DNA of 64,000 bases from Ahaetulla prasina (GCF_028640845.1 NC_080548.1:20661821-20725820); one strand, 5' to 3'. Positions 46,597 through 57,447 are shown, counted from the stretch's first letter. The notes: generated by a model not told the origin, from the sequence alone. Numbers and translations: made by a program.

Positions 46597-47241
46597 TCAT
46601 TCTCTCTCTTCCCTTCTACTTTTACCCTCAATTGTTCCCAGTATTAGGCTCTTCTCCAGTGAGTCCTTCCTTCTCATTAGGTGGCCAAAGTATTTGAGTT
46701 TTATTTTCAGGATCTGGCCTTCTAAAGAACAGTCAGGGTTGATCTCCTCTAGAACTGAGCGGTTTGATCTCCTTGCAGTCCAAGGGACTCGCAGGAGTCT
46801 TCTCCAGCACCAGAGTTCAAAGGCTTCAATTCTTTGGCGCTCAGCCTTCCTTATGGTCCAACTTTCACAGCCATATATTGCAACTGGGAAAACCATCGCC
46901 TTGACTATACGCACTTTTGTTGGCTGGGTGATGTCTTTGCTTTTTAGTATGCTGTCTAGATTTGCCATAGCTTTCCTCCCCAGGAGCAAGCCTCTTTTAA
47001 TTTCTTGGCTTCAGTCCCCCTCTGCAGTGATCCTGGAGCCCAGGAAAATAACATCTGTCACTACCTCCATTTCTTTCCCATCTATTTGCCAGGAATTGAG
47101 AAGGCCGGATGCCACGATTTTAGTTTTCTTAATATTGAGTTTCAAGCCAACTTTTGCACTCTCCTCCTTCACCCACATCAAGAGCCTCTTTAGTTCCTCT
47201 TCACTTTCTGCCATTAGAGTGGTATCAGCTGCATAATACAT
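46597..47241 (-). mobile_element. BovB (RTE) LINE fragment, reverse transcriptase region
   Basis: The minus strand encodes the palm motif region Y-Y-A-A-D-T-T-L-M-A-E-S-E-E-E-L-K, then L-L-G-R-K-A-M-A-N-L-D-S and E-L-W-C-W-R-R-L-L-R-V-P-W. The catalytic Y-A-D-D is changed to Y-A-A-D and the frame shifts between the two parts, so it is inactive. Confidence 0.92.
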
Positions 47242-47667
47242 TGACTCAAATTAATTATCAAGAGGTTGCATTCACACAGCATATTAAAGTTGCCTAGGGT
47301 CAAACTTGCTTAGATCTTCATATCGTATTGCATTCATTCAATGAATGAAACTAAGCTAACTCTTTAACTGCAGCTTGAGTAACACCTTTAGGAACCTCAA
47401 CCATAAGACGAAAGCTTCCGTTCTTCTTTAAGTTATCCTGGCATTTTCTCTTTCCCACTTTCACTCCAAGACTCTACAGTTATCTGTTTGGGGGATTATG
47501 AGAATGTTTTAAAGTAAAGGAGTGTGTGGTAATTTAAAATCATTTACCAAGAATTGGTTGTAAGAAGTAAGCTTAGTTTGGCAGAGCTCTTGGGAGTCCC
47601 CCATTATATGTAACCTGAGTCCTTTCACTGATGATGCTGGGGCTGAAACCAAGGATCTTCAAGCTCA

Positions 47668-48238
47668 GAGTTATGAAACTCAATTTCATTGAGGGCTGCA
47701 TCAGAGTTGTGTTTGACCTGGGGTGTGGTGTGGTGTGGCCAGGATAGGTGTGGCCAGCTCGACGTCACTCATGTTGGGGGCACCTGTGGTGGCCTGAGTA
47801 CTCTGCCAGTGAAAATGGAGCTCAGGAGGGATGTGCACAGCTCTCCTGAGCTCTGTTTTCATTGGCAGAGCAGTGGTGGGTTTCTACCGGTTTGCTCCGG
47901 TTCAGGAGAACCGTTAGTGGTGGCAGCGGGAGGCTCCGCCCACCCACCCGGATGTCATCATGGACGCTCTGCACATGTACAGAAGGTTCTGCGCATGTGC
48001 AGAAGCGCTGTGCGCTCCCGGCTCCAAACCGGTAGCGAAAGTAAGAGGAACCCACTACTGTGGCAGAGGGTTGCAGGAGACTGTCGCAGCCAAAAACGGA
48101 GCTCGCAAGGGCTGTGCGTGGCCCTCCCGAGCTCCGATTTTGCTGGCAGGTGCACCATGGGCCAGTCCTTCACTGTTTCCAGGGCGGCCCCGCAGGCCAG
48201 ATCTAAGCGCCCCGTGGGCCTTGGTATTGAGACCCCTG
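47668..48238. mobile_element. hAT-like family D with nested hAT
   Basis: Runs from GAAACTCAATTTCATTGAGG to GGCCTTGGTATTGAGACCCCTG, split by a family B element at 47871-48060. Confidence 0.8.
47871..48060. mobile_element. hAT-like family B nested in family D
   Basis: CAGTGGTGGGTTTCTACC to AGAGGAACCCACTACTG, flanked by the exact 8-bp duplication TGGCAGAG (47863-47870 and 48061-48068). Confidence 0.92.
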
Positions 48239-48344
48239 TTCTAGCTGAATGAAGCATGCATTTTAACACTGACTTATGATTTTATTTGTTGATCAAATCC
48301 AAGTCAAACCACAGATAATTGTCCTTCATGATCAATGTCCGAGT

Positions 48345-48690
48345 AATCGACTTGGCCATTGCACAATAATGTGGCTCTTTCACCCCTCTGCTGTGACTCC
48401 CTGTCACTCAAAATATGCATCACAACTGCCAATGTGTGACACCCACTGGCATGTGATTTATTGAGCTCAGTAGGCTCAACCACGGATAACCACGAATAAA
48501 TCCAAGAAAAGAAAAATTTCAGAAGAAAACAGAACATTTAATTCAACTTCATATGCTAGTTTTGTGGCCACTCAGGAAATAGTCAGGCACCCGAAGTGTT
48601 TTGTGGCTCCTGGTGTTTTCTTTTCTGTGGGGAAAAAGGTCCATATGGTTCTTTGAGTGTTTAAGGTGGCTGACTCTTGGCCTAGAGAAA
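48345..48690. mobile_element. hAT-related repeat (inverse of 37860-38330)
   Basis: AATGTGGCTCTTTCACCCCTC, CCAATGTGTGACACCCACTGG and TTTGTGGCCACTCAGGAAATAG occur in the reverse order of the first copy. Confidence 0.6.
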
Positions 48691-48754
48691 TCTTGCATCA
48701 CTTTACATTTTTCTTAGAAGCCCTTGTGAGACATATATGCAATATGTGTGCCTA

Positions 48755-48788
<34 letters not shown>

Positions 48789-50030
48789 GTATCTTTTTGA
48801 TCTCCTTAATCTAAATTGCTCATTTCATCCCCTTCCCTCAAGATCTGCCACTTACCCACTAGAGATTTACTGTTTTGTGTCCTTTCAAACCACAAGATGC
48901 CTGGCATTTTGCAGAGGTCTCCCTCTGGCTTCCCTTCCCTTCCCTGAACCACAAACCAAAGAATCTCTTATCGTGGTTATTTCTAAGGGCTTTTGTGGAA
49001 TGCTGGATCCACAACCTTGACCCTGTGTGGAGGAAACAAGAAAGTGGGTGAGATCACACCCTTTGGCGGAAGGGTGTAGCGTTTTCAAATGATGCAGCAA
49101 CAAAAATAACAACAGTGGGGTTTCTGATTGGCAGGCAGGCCTTCACGCACCAAAGACTTCACAGATAAAGCTGGGAAGTGCTTAAAAAGTGTGGAACAGC
49201 CAATGCGGTTTAACCAAGTAGTCACAGGGAGGACCTAAGTGAGATATGGGCAAGTGGTGAATTTGGTTTAAGCTTGCAAATATGAGCAGAATGCACACAG
49301 GAGAACATGCAAGGCTCAAACTTCATTAAGCAGCTCATTTGGCAATCCTGGTGCCGTTTATCAGTTTACCTTAACAGGCAAGTGCTAGGATGAAACAGAA
49401 AGGAGACAGGAGTACACTTATCATCTCAAGGGCTTTGAGAAGGTGCTAGCTAGGCCCTCATAGGCCCTTTATAGGTTTCAAAGGGATGAGCCTGCCCCCT
49501 GGGGACCAAACTGGGTAGGACATTAGACCCCAGGCATGAATTTCCTGCTTAAATTTCTCTTCAAAATTGTAGATACATTTTTTTCCCTTGGAACGTTTAA
49601 TCCCCAAACACTAAATGCTGAGATATTCAGGGGGGACATATATTTTTTCCCTTGGAACGTTTAATCCCCAAACACTACATGCTGAGATATTCAGGGGGGA
49701 CATATATGTTAGCTAGATTCCTTCCTTCCTTCCTTCCTTCCTTCCTTCCCTCCCAACAGATGCACACACTCGATAGAAGCACAGACATGGTGTATGTCAA
49801 TTTGTGGATGGCTAGGAAGAAAAAAAGAAAAGAAAAGTTGTTGATTGGCTTGTGGTTCTCTGCACTCAGACAACTGTTCATTGAGTAAACTATGGTTAGA
49901 GAAATTGTTAATAGGCTATCGGAATACAAAGCACCCAAGCTGAATTCTGGTGCAGGAAGGGGGACACCTTACCAACCATCACCCACCACTCATGGGATGA
50001 GAACTTGCCTTTCTTCAGTACTAAATAGAA
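48691..50030. other. EDN2 upstream flank
   Basis: Contains a TC repeat (48763-48786), unrecognised sequence, a 64-bp tandem duplication (49578-49706) and a TTCC repeat (49721-49750). No other gene is evident. Confidence 0.5.
49578..49706. repeat. two-copy 64-bp tandem repeat
   Basis: CCCTTGGAACGTTTAATCCC at 49585 recurs at 49649. The copies differ by one base near their middle (CTAAATG and CTACATG). Confidence 0.95.
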
Positions 50031-50132
50031 TAGAATAGAATGACAGAGTTGGAAGGGACCTCGGAGGTCTTCTAGTCCAACCCCCTGCTTTGGCAGGAAT
50101 CCCGACGCCGTTTCAGACAAATGGTTATCCAA
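50030..50132 (-). mobile_element. CR1 LINE 3' end with AGAAT stub
   Basis: Three AGAAT units then GAGTTGGAAGGGACCTCGG. It lies about 470 bp upstream of the EDN2 TATA box. Confidence 0.8.
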
Positions 50133-50596
50133 AATCATTTTTTTTTCAAACCCAAACGCTCTCCCGAACTTGGGAGTTCTCCAAAAACGTTGGGCTGAAA
50201 CTCCCACTCGGCAGGGCTGAGGATGATGGAACTGGGCTCCAAATCCAGGCAACGAGTCAGCCAGGGCAGAGGGACCGCTGATTCCCCACCCGACCATCCT
50301 ACCGCCACATCCAGCCCATCCAGCCTTCGGGTCGCTTCTTGGATGAGCCCGAAGTTACCCCGGAGGGGGAGTATGAACGCCTTGAGTGCTGCAGGACTGA
50401 CAGCCGCTGGGGAAGAAGGGCGCGACTTGGTCAGCCAGGCAAGAAAGGGACGGCGGCCGCGGCAGCAAAGCGACGGGAAGATTGGTTGGCTCGGTGCCCC
50501 CTTGGCTCGCCAAACCGAAGGGCGCCCCGTCCCACGCAGGGAGGCGAGGTGAGAGGCGTGCCCCACGGGCGCCTGTGACGCGCAGCCCGGCAGGCT

Positions 50597-50603
50597 TATA
50601 AAA
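50597..50603 (+). promoter_or_regulatory. EDN2: EDN2 TATA box
   Basis: TATAAAA lies in a GC-rich context about 120 bp before the start codon, predicting a transcription start near 50628. Just upstream, GCGTG at 50556-50560 fits the hypoxia-response core RCGTG. Endothelin genes of mammals have TATA promoters, and EDN2 is hypoxia-inducible there. Confidence 0.7.
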
Positions 50604-50721
50604 CACCTGCGGCGAAGACCTGGGAGCTCAGAAGCGTCTCTGGGCGGCTTTGGGGAAGGGAAAAATCGGGGGGGAGGGAAGCAAATTGTCCGCCTCTTAA
50701 AAGGAGCTAAGCTAAGCCACC

Positions 50722-50785
50722 ATGGTAAACTCTCTGCCCTGTTTCTTTTCCTTTGCAGTCGCCCTTTGTGTCCTGCTGCCAGAAG
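50722..50785 (+). CDS. EDN2: EDN2 exon 1 coding part: start codon and signal peptide
   Basis: The ATG sits in GCCACCATGG, an optimal Kozak context. Twenty-one codons plus one base precede a GTGAGA donor at 50786 (phase 1). The peptide M-V-N-S-L-P-C-F-F-S-F-A-V-A-L-C-V-L-L-P is a typical secretory signal with a hydrophobic core at residues 7-19. It resembles the M-V start and length of mammalian preproendothelin-2 more than the M-D-Y start of preproendothelin-1. The product enters the secretory pathway, where furin-like and endothelin-converting enzymes process it. Confidence 0.85.
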
Positions 50786-52103
50786 GTGAGAGAACCCTCA
50801 GGATTTTTTTTTTTAAATTTTTATTTTTTATTAAAAGAAAAACCGCACAACTATTTTGAGGCTCTGCTTTGTGCCTGGTTTTAAATCCTGCTATTTTTTT
50901 TTTAAAAAATGCATTTTACGTTTGCGTTTGATAACAACCCCCCACCCACCTATTTAGTTCTTGTCAGCCAGATGCCAACCACCGTCTGCATCCTCCGATG
51001 CTCCCTGCAACGAGACCAAATTTTGCTTTCAGCTTCTGGGCGGCTCCAGCTTGGAGGAAGCAGCTCTGGTGAAATTTGGCTTTGCAGGGATGCAGCGGTC
51101 CTCTGGTTTTACTCCTAGCACACAAATCTCAAGGATTAAAAAAAACAAAAACAAAAAAACTTCTCTCTCTCCCTTTCCCTCTCCTGGCTTGTATTTACTA
51201 AATCTGCACTGCTATTTATCTTCTCATCGTTCCCATCACCCATCTCCTTCCACTTATGACTGTATGATTGTAACTTTGTTGCTTGTATCCTTACGATTTA
51301 TATTGATATTGATTGTTTCCTGATTGCTTACTTGTACCCTATGACTATCATTAAGTGTTGTACCTTCTGATTCTTGATAAACGTATCTTTTCTTTTATGT
51401 ACACTGAGAGCGTATGCACTAAGACAGATTCCTTGTGTGTCCAATCACACTTGGCCAATGAAGAATCCTATCCTATCCTATCCTATCCTATCCTATCCTA
51501 TCCTATCCTATCCTATCCTATCCTATCCTATCTATCCTATCCTATCCTACCCTATTCTTTTTTTTCAGGAGGGAAAAAAAAAGACTTGGCTTTTGTTTGC
51601 AGCAAAATAATAATATTTTTTTTAAAAGGGGCTCAGTCCTATCATAGCTTGCCCATGCTTTGAGAGGATTGTGGCTGAATTTAGAAAGAAGCCAAACACA
51701 TCACCATGCCCGTCTTCTAGCCATGGTCTCTCAGTTTGTGCAGGTGTTGATCTTATGTGCTAATGAATCCGCTGACAAAGGCGAGGCATTGCAAACACGA
51801 GCCAAAGTGTAACCGCTAGGTGAGATGTCCAGTATCACTTTTGGCATCTGGTTTCTTGGCTGAGCTATGAATAAAAGAACACAACTTTGTTTTTGTTGTT
51901 GTTATTGTTATAACTTTTATGATCTTGCAATCTCAGGCACCAAATTAAAGCTGTGGCTGCTATAAAGCGGTTAAGCTGGAAACCTAGGGGGCAGGCTAAT
52001 CATTCTGTATACATACCAGGATGCATTCCTGGCTCTTCCAAGCCAGAGCTGTGGCTGATCTGTGTTGTGTTTTTTTTTCCTTCACCTCCGGACATATGAA
52101 CAG
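50786..52103 (+). other. EDN2: EDN2 intron 1
   Basis: Contains a LINE tail in antisense (51395-51467, CCAATCACACTTGGCCAATG) fused to a TATCC array (51468-51556). The rest is non-repetitive. Confidence 0.75.
51395..51556. repeat. LINE tail fused to TATCC pentanucleotide array
   Basis: The LINE 3' tail seen at 29113 occurs here in the opposite orientation and is followed by about 17 TATCC units, another example of LINE-linked pentamers. Confidence 0.85.
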
Positions 52104-52242
52104 GCCAGGCTGCAGCAGAATCCCATCTCTTGGCAAACAACAGTCGGCACCCGAGGACCAAGAGATGTTCTTGCGCCAGCATGATAGACAAGGAGTGCGT
52201 CTATTTCTGCCATCTTGATATCATCTGGATCAACGCACCACG
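52104..52242 (+). CDS. EDN2: EDN2 exon 2: propeptide and mature endothelin
   Basis: The exon begins after AACAG at 52103 and completes the Gly codon opened in exon 1, giving G-Q-A-A-A as in mammalian EDN2. A furin-type site R-T-K-R precedes the mature 21-residue vasoactive peptide. That peptide has Cys1, Cys3, Cys11 and Cys15, the pattern for disulfides 1-15 and 3-11, and the invariant receptor-binding tail H-L-D-I-I-W at residues 16-21. Residues 4-7 are Ala-Ser-Met-Ile, unlike human endothelin-1 or -2. The converting-enzyme cleavage bond is Trp21-Ile22. The donor is GTAAGG at 52243, phase 2. The product acts on endothelin G-protein-coupled receptors to contract smooth muscle. Confidence 0.95.
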
Positions 52243-52383
52243 GTAAGGGAAGCTCTTAGTGTTTTTTGAAAAAGTTTGGAGGGTCCCTGGGCTTGATCTA
52301 GCAAAAGTCCGCCTTTTCATGCAGAAAAATTCAAGTTCCAATCTCCAGCATATCTAGGTTGGTTGTAGGAAACGTACTTGTCT

Positions 52384-52605
52384 GAGCCGTGGTGGCACAG
52401 TGCTTAGAAATGCAGTATTGCAGGCTAATTCTGCCAACAGCCAGCAGTTTGATTCTCACTGGCTCAGGGTTAACTCAGCCTTCATATCCTTCCATGGTGG
52501 GCAAAATGAGGATCCAGATTTGCTGGGATCAATATGCTGACTCTGTCAGCTGCTTGGAGAGGGCTTTTAAAGCCCTATGAAGTGGTATATGAATTTAAGT
52601 GCTAT
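52384..52605 (+). mobile_element. Sauria-type tRNA-derived SINE
   Basis: GAGCCGTGGTGGCACAGTG head, GTTTGATTCTCACTGG box B-like segment, and the GGGCAAAATGAGGATCC body. Confidence 0.75.
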
Positions 52606-53331
52606 AGCTATTCTCTGAAACCTTACAGTGGCTCACACTGCCAGTCAGTGTCACCAGTACTGGGCTAAAAGGGCCAAATTTCTGTCTGATTACATGGTAA
52701 CTTTATCCTACAAAATCCATGAGAATGTCTAGACTAGCTACAAAGAAGTTCACTTGTAATCTGGGACAGGACCTCGGTGGACAAGCTGGTGGGAAAATAC
52801 CCATGTTCACTGCTCGGTTTTTTTTTTTTTTTGCAAATAACACTCTGAAGCACCCTTCAACTTCTTACCCTATCTTGGTTTTGGGTGATAGTGAAAATAT
52901 AAATGTTTCAAAGGGCTGATTGGTATTTGTTAAAGCAGTTAAAGCTGAATAGCCTCAGATACGTACAATTATCAAGAAGGTGTTGACCCCAACAGCTCTC
53001 AAACATTCTTTCCTGAGCGACTTAGTATCCAAGCCAAACAGACTACCCTTGCGGTGTAGGTGTGGTTCTAATTATGCCTGCTAATCTGCAGCATTGTGTA
53101 ACAATCCAGTGAGGAAGGTGGATGTCATTCTCCCCGGTTTTATTTCATTTTATTCTTCTAAGAAGGGGAAAGGCTGGGAGATGAGATTGACAAGCACCGC
53201 AGAGTTACCTAAAGGCAGTTCTCCAAAATGGCAAAGTTTATAAGAGTTTCTTGGTTTCTTTTTAAACCAATGAGCTTCTTAAAAGTCCAGATTGGTCAAT
53301 ATGAAAAAGTAGCACCGGGCAGCAATGGATA

Positions 53332-53510
53332 AAGGTAGTCCTCAGTTTACAACCGTAGTTGAGCCTGGACTTACAGTCGTAAATTGTTGCAGTCATTAAG
53401 CAGGTGAGTGCTGGGATGCTGTGACATTTGTAAGTGCAAGGACTGGTTCTAAGTCATTTTTGTCAATGCTATTGTAACTTCCAATGGTTGTAAATTGAGA
53501 ACTACCGGTG
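53332..53510. mobile_element. Tc1/mariner-like MITE, family C, internally deleted
   Basis: AAGGTAGTCCTCAGTTTACAAC to AAATTGAGAACTACCGGTG, with about half of the body missing. Confidence 0.65.
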
Positions 53511-54451
53511 TAAGAAGAATCCAATTGGATCAGACTCAAGGCCTTTGAGCCAAGCATTCTGTTTCCATCCTGAGCAGTTGTTAGAGGCTGATTGAAGCCC
53601 ATCAAAAAGACATGAGGGGACTTGCTGTTTCAAAGTTATGCTTTCAGGCACACCTCTGGTTTTGGAAATAACCCTCCATCCAGACATCCCCATGCATGAT
53701 ATACGATAGCCTTTATCCTCCAGAAATTTGCCTGGAGAACTTTAAGCCATGTGAATTGGTGGGTATCAAAAGAGGTGAGAAAGCAATATTTTGTTCACTT
53801 CATCCAGCCCAAGTTTGTTCATTAGACTGATCACAGATCACAACTACTTCAGAAAATGCCAGTAATTGAAACTGTGTGCCCTTATGCATGAAGAACAGAA
53901 ATCCAACCATTGTTCCACAGCCCTGCCCTTTAGTTATGCTTGGGTCTCATTAACATTAATTGTGCTCAGTGTAATTGTTTTTTTTTATATGAATTCCAGA
54001 GTTACCCAATGCATATAACTTAATTTTGATTAGCAATGCTGTGTCCTTCTGCTCCTGTTAACCCCAGGTAGCATGGCCCTTGATTTGGGATGATGGGAAC
54101 TGTAGTCCAACTGCCTTTAGAGAGTCACCCATTCCTAGTTTGAGTCCAAGCATCCAGTGCCAGGGAAATTGCATTGGGATTTCTGCCCTAATATGAGATA
54201 AGGGCTTATTTGCCAAGCCGTAAACCACAATGTGCAAATCTCTTCAGCAGAGTTTCTACATCGGACTTAATTCAAGGCCAATTGAATGGTTAGCATATCT
54301 GGAGCAAGGAAGATTGCTCTCCCTCCTAGTGACTGGAGAGACATCTAGCTATTGTTCAGTTTCCTTGACTACTGACCACCCTATATCATAAATCTCTTTC
54401 CAAACAACCATGGAGATTAACTTGATCGTTGTTTTCTTCTTTCACCATCAG

Positions 54452-54571
54452 ACACTTGGTACCCTATGGGCTAGGAAGTCCTTCAGCACGACATAAGAGG
54501 TCCCTCCGCAGATGCACGTGCTCACATTTCAAGGATACCTCCTGTGCAACTTTCTGTCATGGCAATCCTCA
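54452..54571 (+). CDS. EDN2: EDN2 exon 3: big-endothelin tail and endothelin-like motif
   Basis: The acceptor ATCAG ends at 54451 and the donor GTAAGT begins at 54572. Phase 2 is preserved on both sides. The exon encodes V-P-Y-G-L-G-S-P, a conserved preproendothelin motif, then a dibasic R-H-K-R processing site and the endothelin-like peptide with cysteines spaced exactly as in the mature hormone (C-x-C-x7-C-x3-C). Its C-A-T-F-C ending matches the EDN2 paralogue and not EDN1. The role of this second peptide in the family is not established. Confidence 0.92.
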
Positions 54572-54667
54572 GTAAGTAAGATAAGAAGCAAGAATATATC
54601 CCTAATCCTAACCCTGATGCACCAAAGACAAATTCCTTGTGTGTCCACTCACACTTGGCCAATTTCT

Positions 54668-54797
54668 GTCTATCATCTATCTATCTATCATCTATCTATC
54701 TATCTATTTATCTAGAATAGAATAGAATAGAATAGAATAGAATAGAATAGAATAGAATAGAATAGAATAGAATAGAATAGAATTTTATTGGCCAAGG
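54668..54797. repeat. TATC run followed by AGAAT array and LINE tail
   Basis: TATC units (54668-54712), then 14 AGAAT units (54716-54785) ending in TTTTATTGGCCAAGGG. Confidence 0.9.
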
Positions 54798-54917
54798 GAA
54801 ACAACACACATCATCCTAAACCCATGCAAGCAAATATAATTGTGATGCCCAGTATACACTGAACCCCCAGAAAAATCATATTATGGTTTAAGCAATGACC
54901 TGATTTGGAAAATCACT

Positions 54918-54945
54918 TTATCATCTATCTATCCATCCATCCATC

Positions 54946-55011
<66 letters not shown>

Positions 55012-55021
55012 TATCTATCTA

Positions 55022-55057
<36 letters not shown>

Positions 55058-55061
55058 TTTA

Positions 55062-55120
<59 letters not shown>

Positions 55121-55129
55121 CTATCTATC

Positions 55130-55189
<60 letters not shown>

Positions 55190-55192
55190 GAT
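54918..55192. repeat. TATC/TGTC tetranucleotide array
   Basis: About 270 bp of TATC with two TGTC blocks and CATC interruptions. Confidence 0.97.
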
Positions 55193-55720
55193 ATATACAA
55201 GAAAGTGCTAATGGTTCTTGGGAAATTGATAAAGGGAGTTCTACATGGGATAGAAATTTCCTTGAATCAGTCTATGATTTCCCACTTCAGCAAGTATCTC
55301 AATATATTCACCCGTTATGCCAAGCATCCCAAAGTGCTTAGAGACCTCAAACCAAACTGAATGTAGCTCAGTTGGCTCGTTTGGCAAAGGCGTAGTCATA
55401 GTCCAGTCCAGGGTTCAGAGTACACAAATTCTACACTGGGAATCAAAGTTCATAGGAGAAACCAAGGAGGCAATATTACCTCCAAGCAAAGTAAATCTAG
55501 GTATGGGACGGATATGCACCAAGAGGCTGGCATCAAAGCTATTCCAGCCTTGGAATATTGAGACCTTCTGTCCATCATCCAGGTATAGTTGGGGCTGCTG
55601 AACACTACTAGCAGGCTACTTAGAGTAGTGACTTACTCTTGAGCAGACCCAGCTTTTGTGGGGCTCCTCCAAGCAACTTAGCACCTGTCCATTTGGATTT
55701 TTATATTGTAATGGATGTAT

Positions 55721-56087
55721 GGGACATGGTGGCTCAGTGGCTAAGATCCTGAGCTGGTCGATCAAAAGGCCGGCACTTGGCAGTTCAGTGGTCTGAATCC
55801 CTAGTGTTGCATAACGGGGTGAGCGCCCGTGACTTGTCCCAGCTTCTGCCAACCTAGCAGTTCAAAAGCACTTAAAAAATGCAAGTAGAAAAATAGGGAC
55901 CCCCTTTGATAGGAAGGTAACAGCGTTCCGTGCGCCTTTGGCGTTGAGTCATGCCGGCCACATGACCACAGAGATGTCTTCGGACAGCGCTGGCTCTTCG
56001 GCTTTGAAACGGAGATGAGCACTGCCCCCTAGAGTCGGGAACGACTAGCACATATGTGCGAGGGGAGCCTTTACATTTATCTTTATT
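55721..56087 (+). mobile_element. tRNA-derived SINE (type 1) with target duplication
   Basis: GGGACATGGTGGCTCAGTGG head to GGGAACGACTAGCACATATG. ATTGTAATGG precedes and follows the element, a likely target duplication from LINE-driven integration. Confidence 0.88.
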
Positions 56088-56750
56088 GTAATGGGTGATA
56101 GGCTGTGTGGACATGTCTCTATTTCATGGTCAGAATCTACAGGGATGGTCTCTGTTTCTGCCATGTCTCCATTGTATGGAGAAGAATGTGATGGAATCCA
56201 TGTTGCTCATCAGCTCCTGATCTCCTTCTGAGAAGAAGATCATCTCAATAAACTGATAAAAGTCCACAGTGGCTGGGTTTGTACAGCATTCTCAGCCGAA
56301 TCAAAATAAAGGCCATTGTAACTTTGTTCCCACACAACTGCGCCCCTAACAAAGCTGCTCTGTGGAAGTCATCATAGATACTTGGTAGAAACCAGAAAAG
56401 CATCCCCCCCCTTTTTATAAATTATTTTTATATACTTTATTCATTAAACATGAAACTCAGTCAACTGAACATTCAAAAAGGCATCACAAATACCACTGAC
56501 TGATGCTAATGATTGATATGGGTTCCTGCTAGTGTCCTAGGTATCAACCAAGTACCTTCTTAAGATGTACAATGTTCCAAGTAGTGCAGTTTTTTGCAGT
56601 TCTGCTGATGTTTATTGCAGGAAGCTGCAGTTTGTTGATGTATCTTATAAAATTCTTGGACATGGTACCAATGGGTATCACTGTTACATGTTTTATCCAT
56701 AGCCGTGTAGTTTTGATGACCAGGACATTTATTATTTATTTATTATTAGG

Positions 56751-56768
56751 TTGTTGTTGTTGTTGTTG

Positions 56769-56819
<51 letters not shown>

Positions 56820-56835
56820 GTTGTTGTTGTTGTTA
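56751..56835. repeat. TTG/TTA trinucleotide microsatellite
   Basis: TTG units, about 15 TTA units, then TTG units again. Confidence 0.95.
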
Positions 56836-57447
56836 TGTCACTTGCCTCCTGATGCATTCTCTGTGATGCCTGTGGATTAAATGAAAATCTCTTTTTAGCA
56901 AACACAATAGAGTGGAATAGTTCGAACCTAAGGGGGCTGTTCTTTATAATCTCTTCTTTAGGTCTCTTGATCTGGCAGACACATATTCTGTACGGTCAAA
57001 CTCTCTGAGAACAATGGCTGCAACAGCCCAAAACAGTGGAGAACATGCAGTTGTCTGTTCCTACATTAAATGGTTGAACATACATACTTTTTTTTGAGAA
57101 ATCCAAATTTCTATCCTGTTTTCCCCAAAATAAGACATGGCAATAAGGCCAAACGCTTATTTCAGGCTTCAAAAAAAATAAAAAATAAGACAGGGTATTA
57201 TTTTCAGGGAAACACGGTAGTGTCACCTTGTTCTTTTAGAAACCCAACTAGGGTTATGTTATGAAGACAACACTTTTATTGAACTATATAGTAGATAACA
57301 ATATGGTAACTGGAATGGCAGTGTAGTAAAAAAAAAAGTCCTTTTATCTTTTTACTGTTATGATCATTAAACCGGGTACTTAGAAAATCTTGCATAAGTA
57401 AATCCAAACTATAAACTTTTTAAAGAATTGGATCCTGCCTTTGTTAA

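Larger units (their letters stand above)
52243..54451 (+). other. EDN2: EDN2 intron 2
   Basis: Contains a Sauria-type SINE (52384-52605) and a deleted family C MITE (53332-53510). The remainder is unclassified. Confidence 0.75.

Noticed and set aside
52104..52242. Venom sarafotoxin-type gene
   Set aside because: There is a single mature peptide per precursor, the body endothelin tail is present, and synteny with HIVEP3 indicates the ordinary hormone gene.
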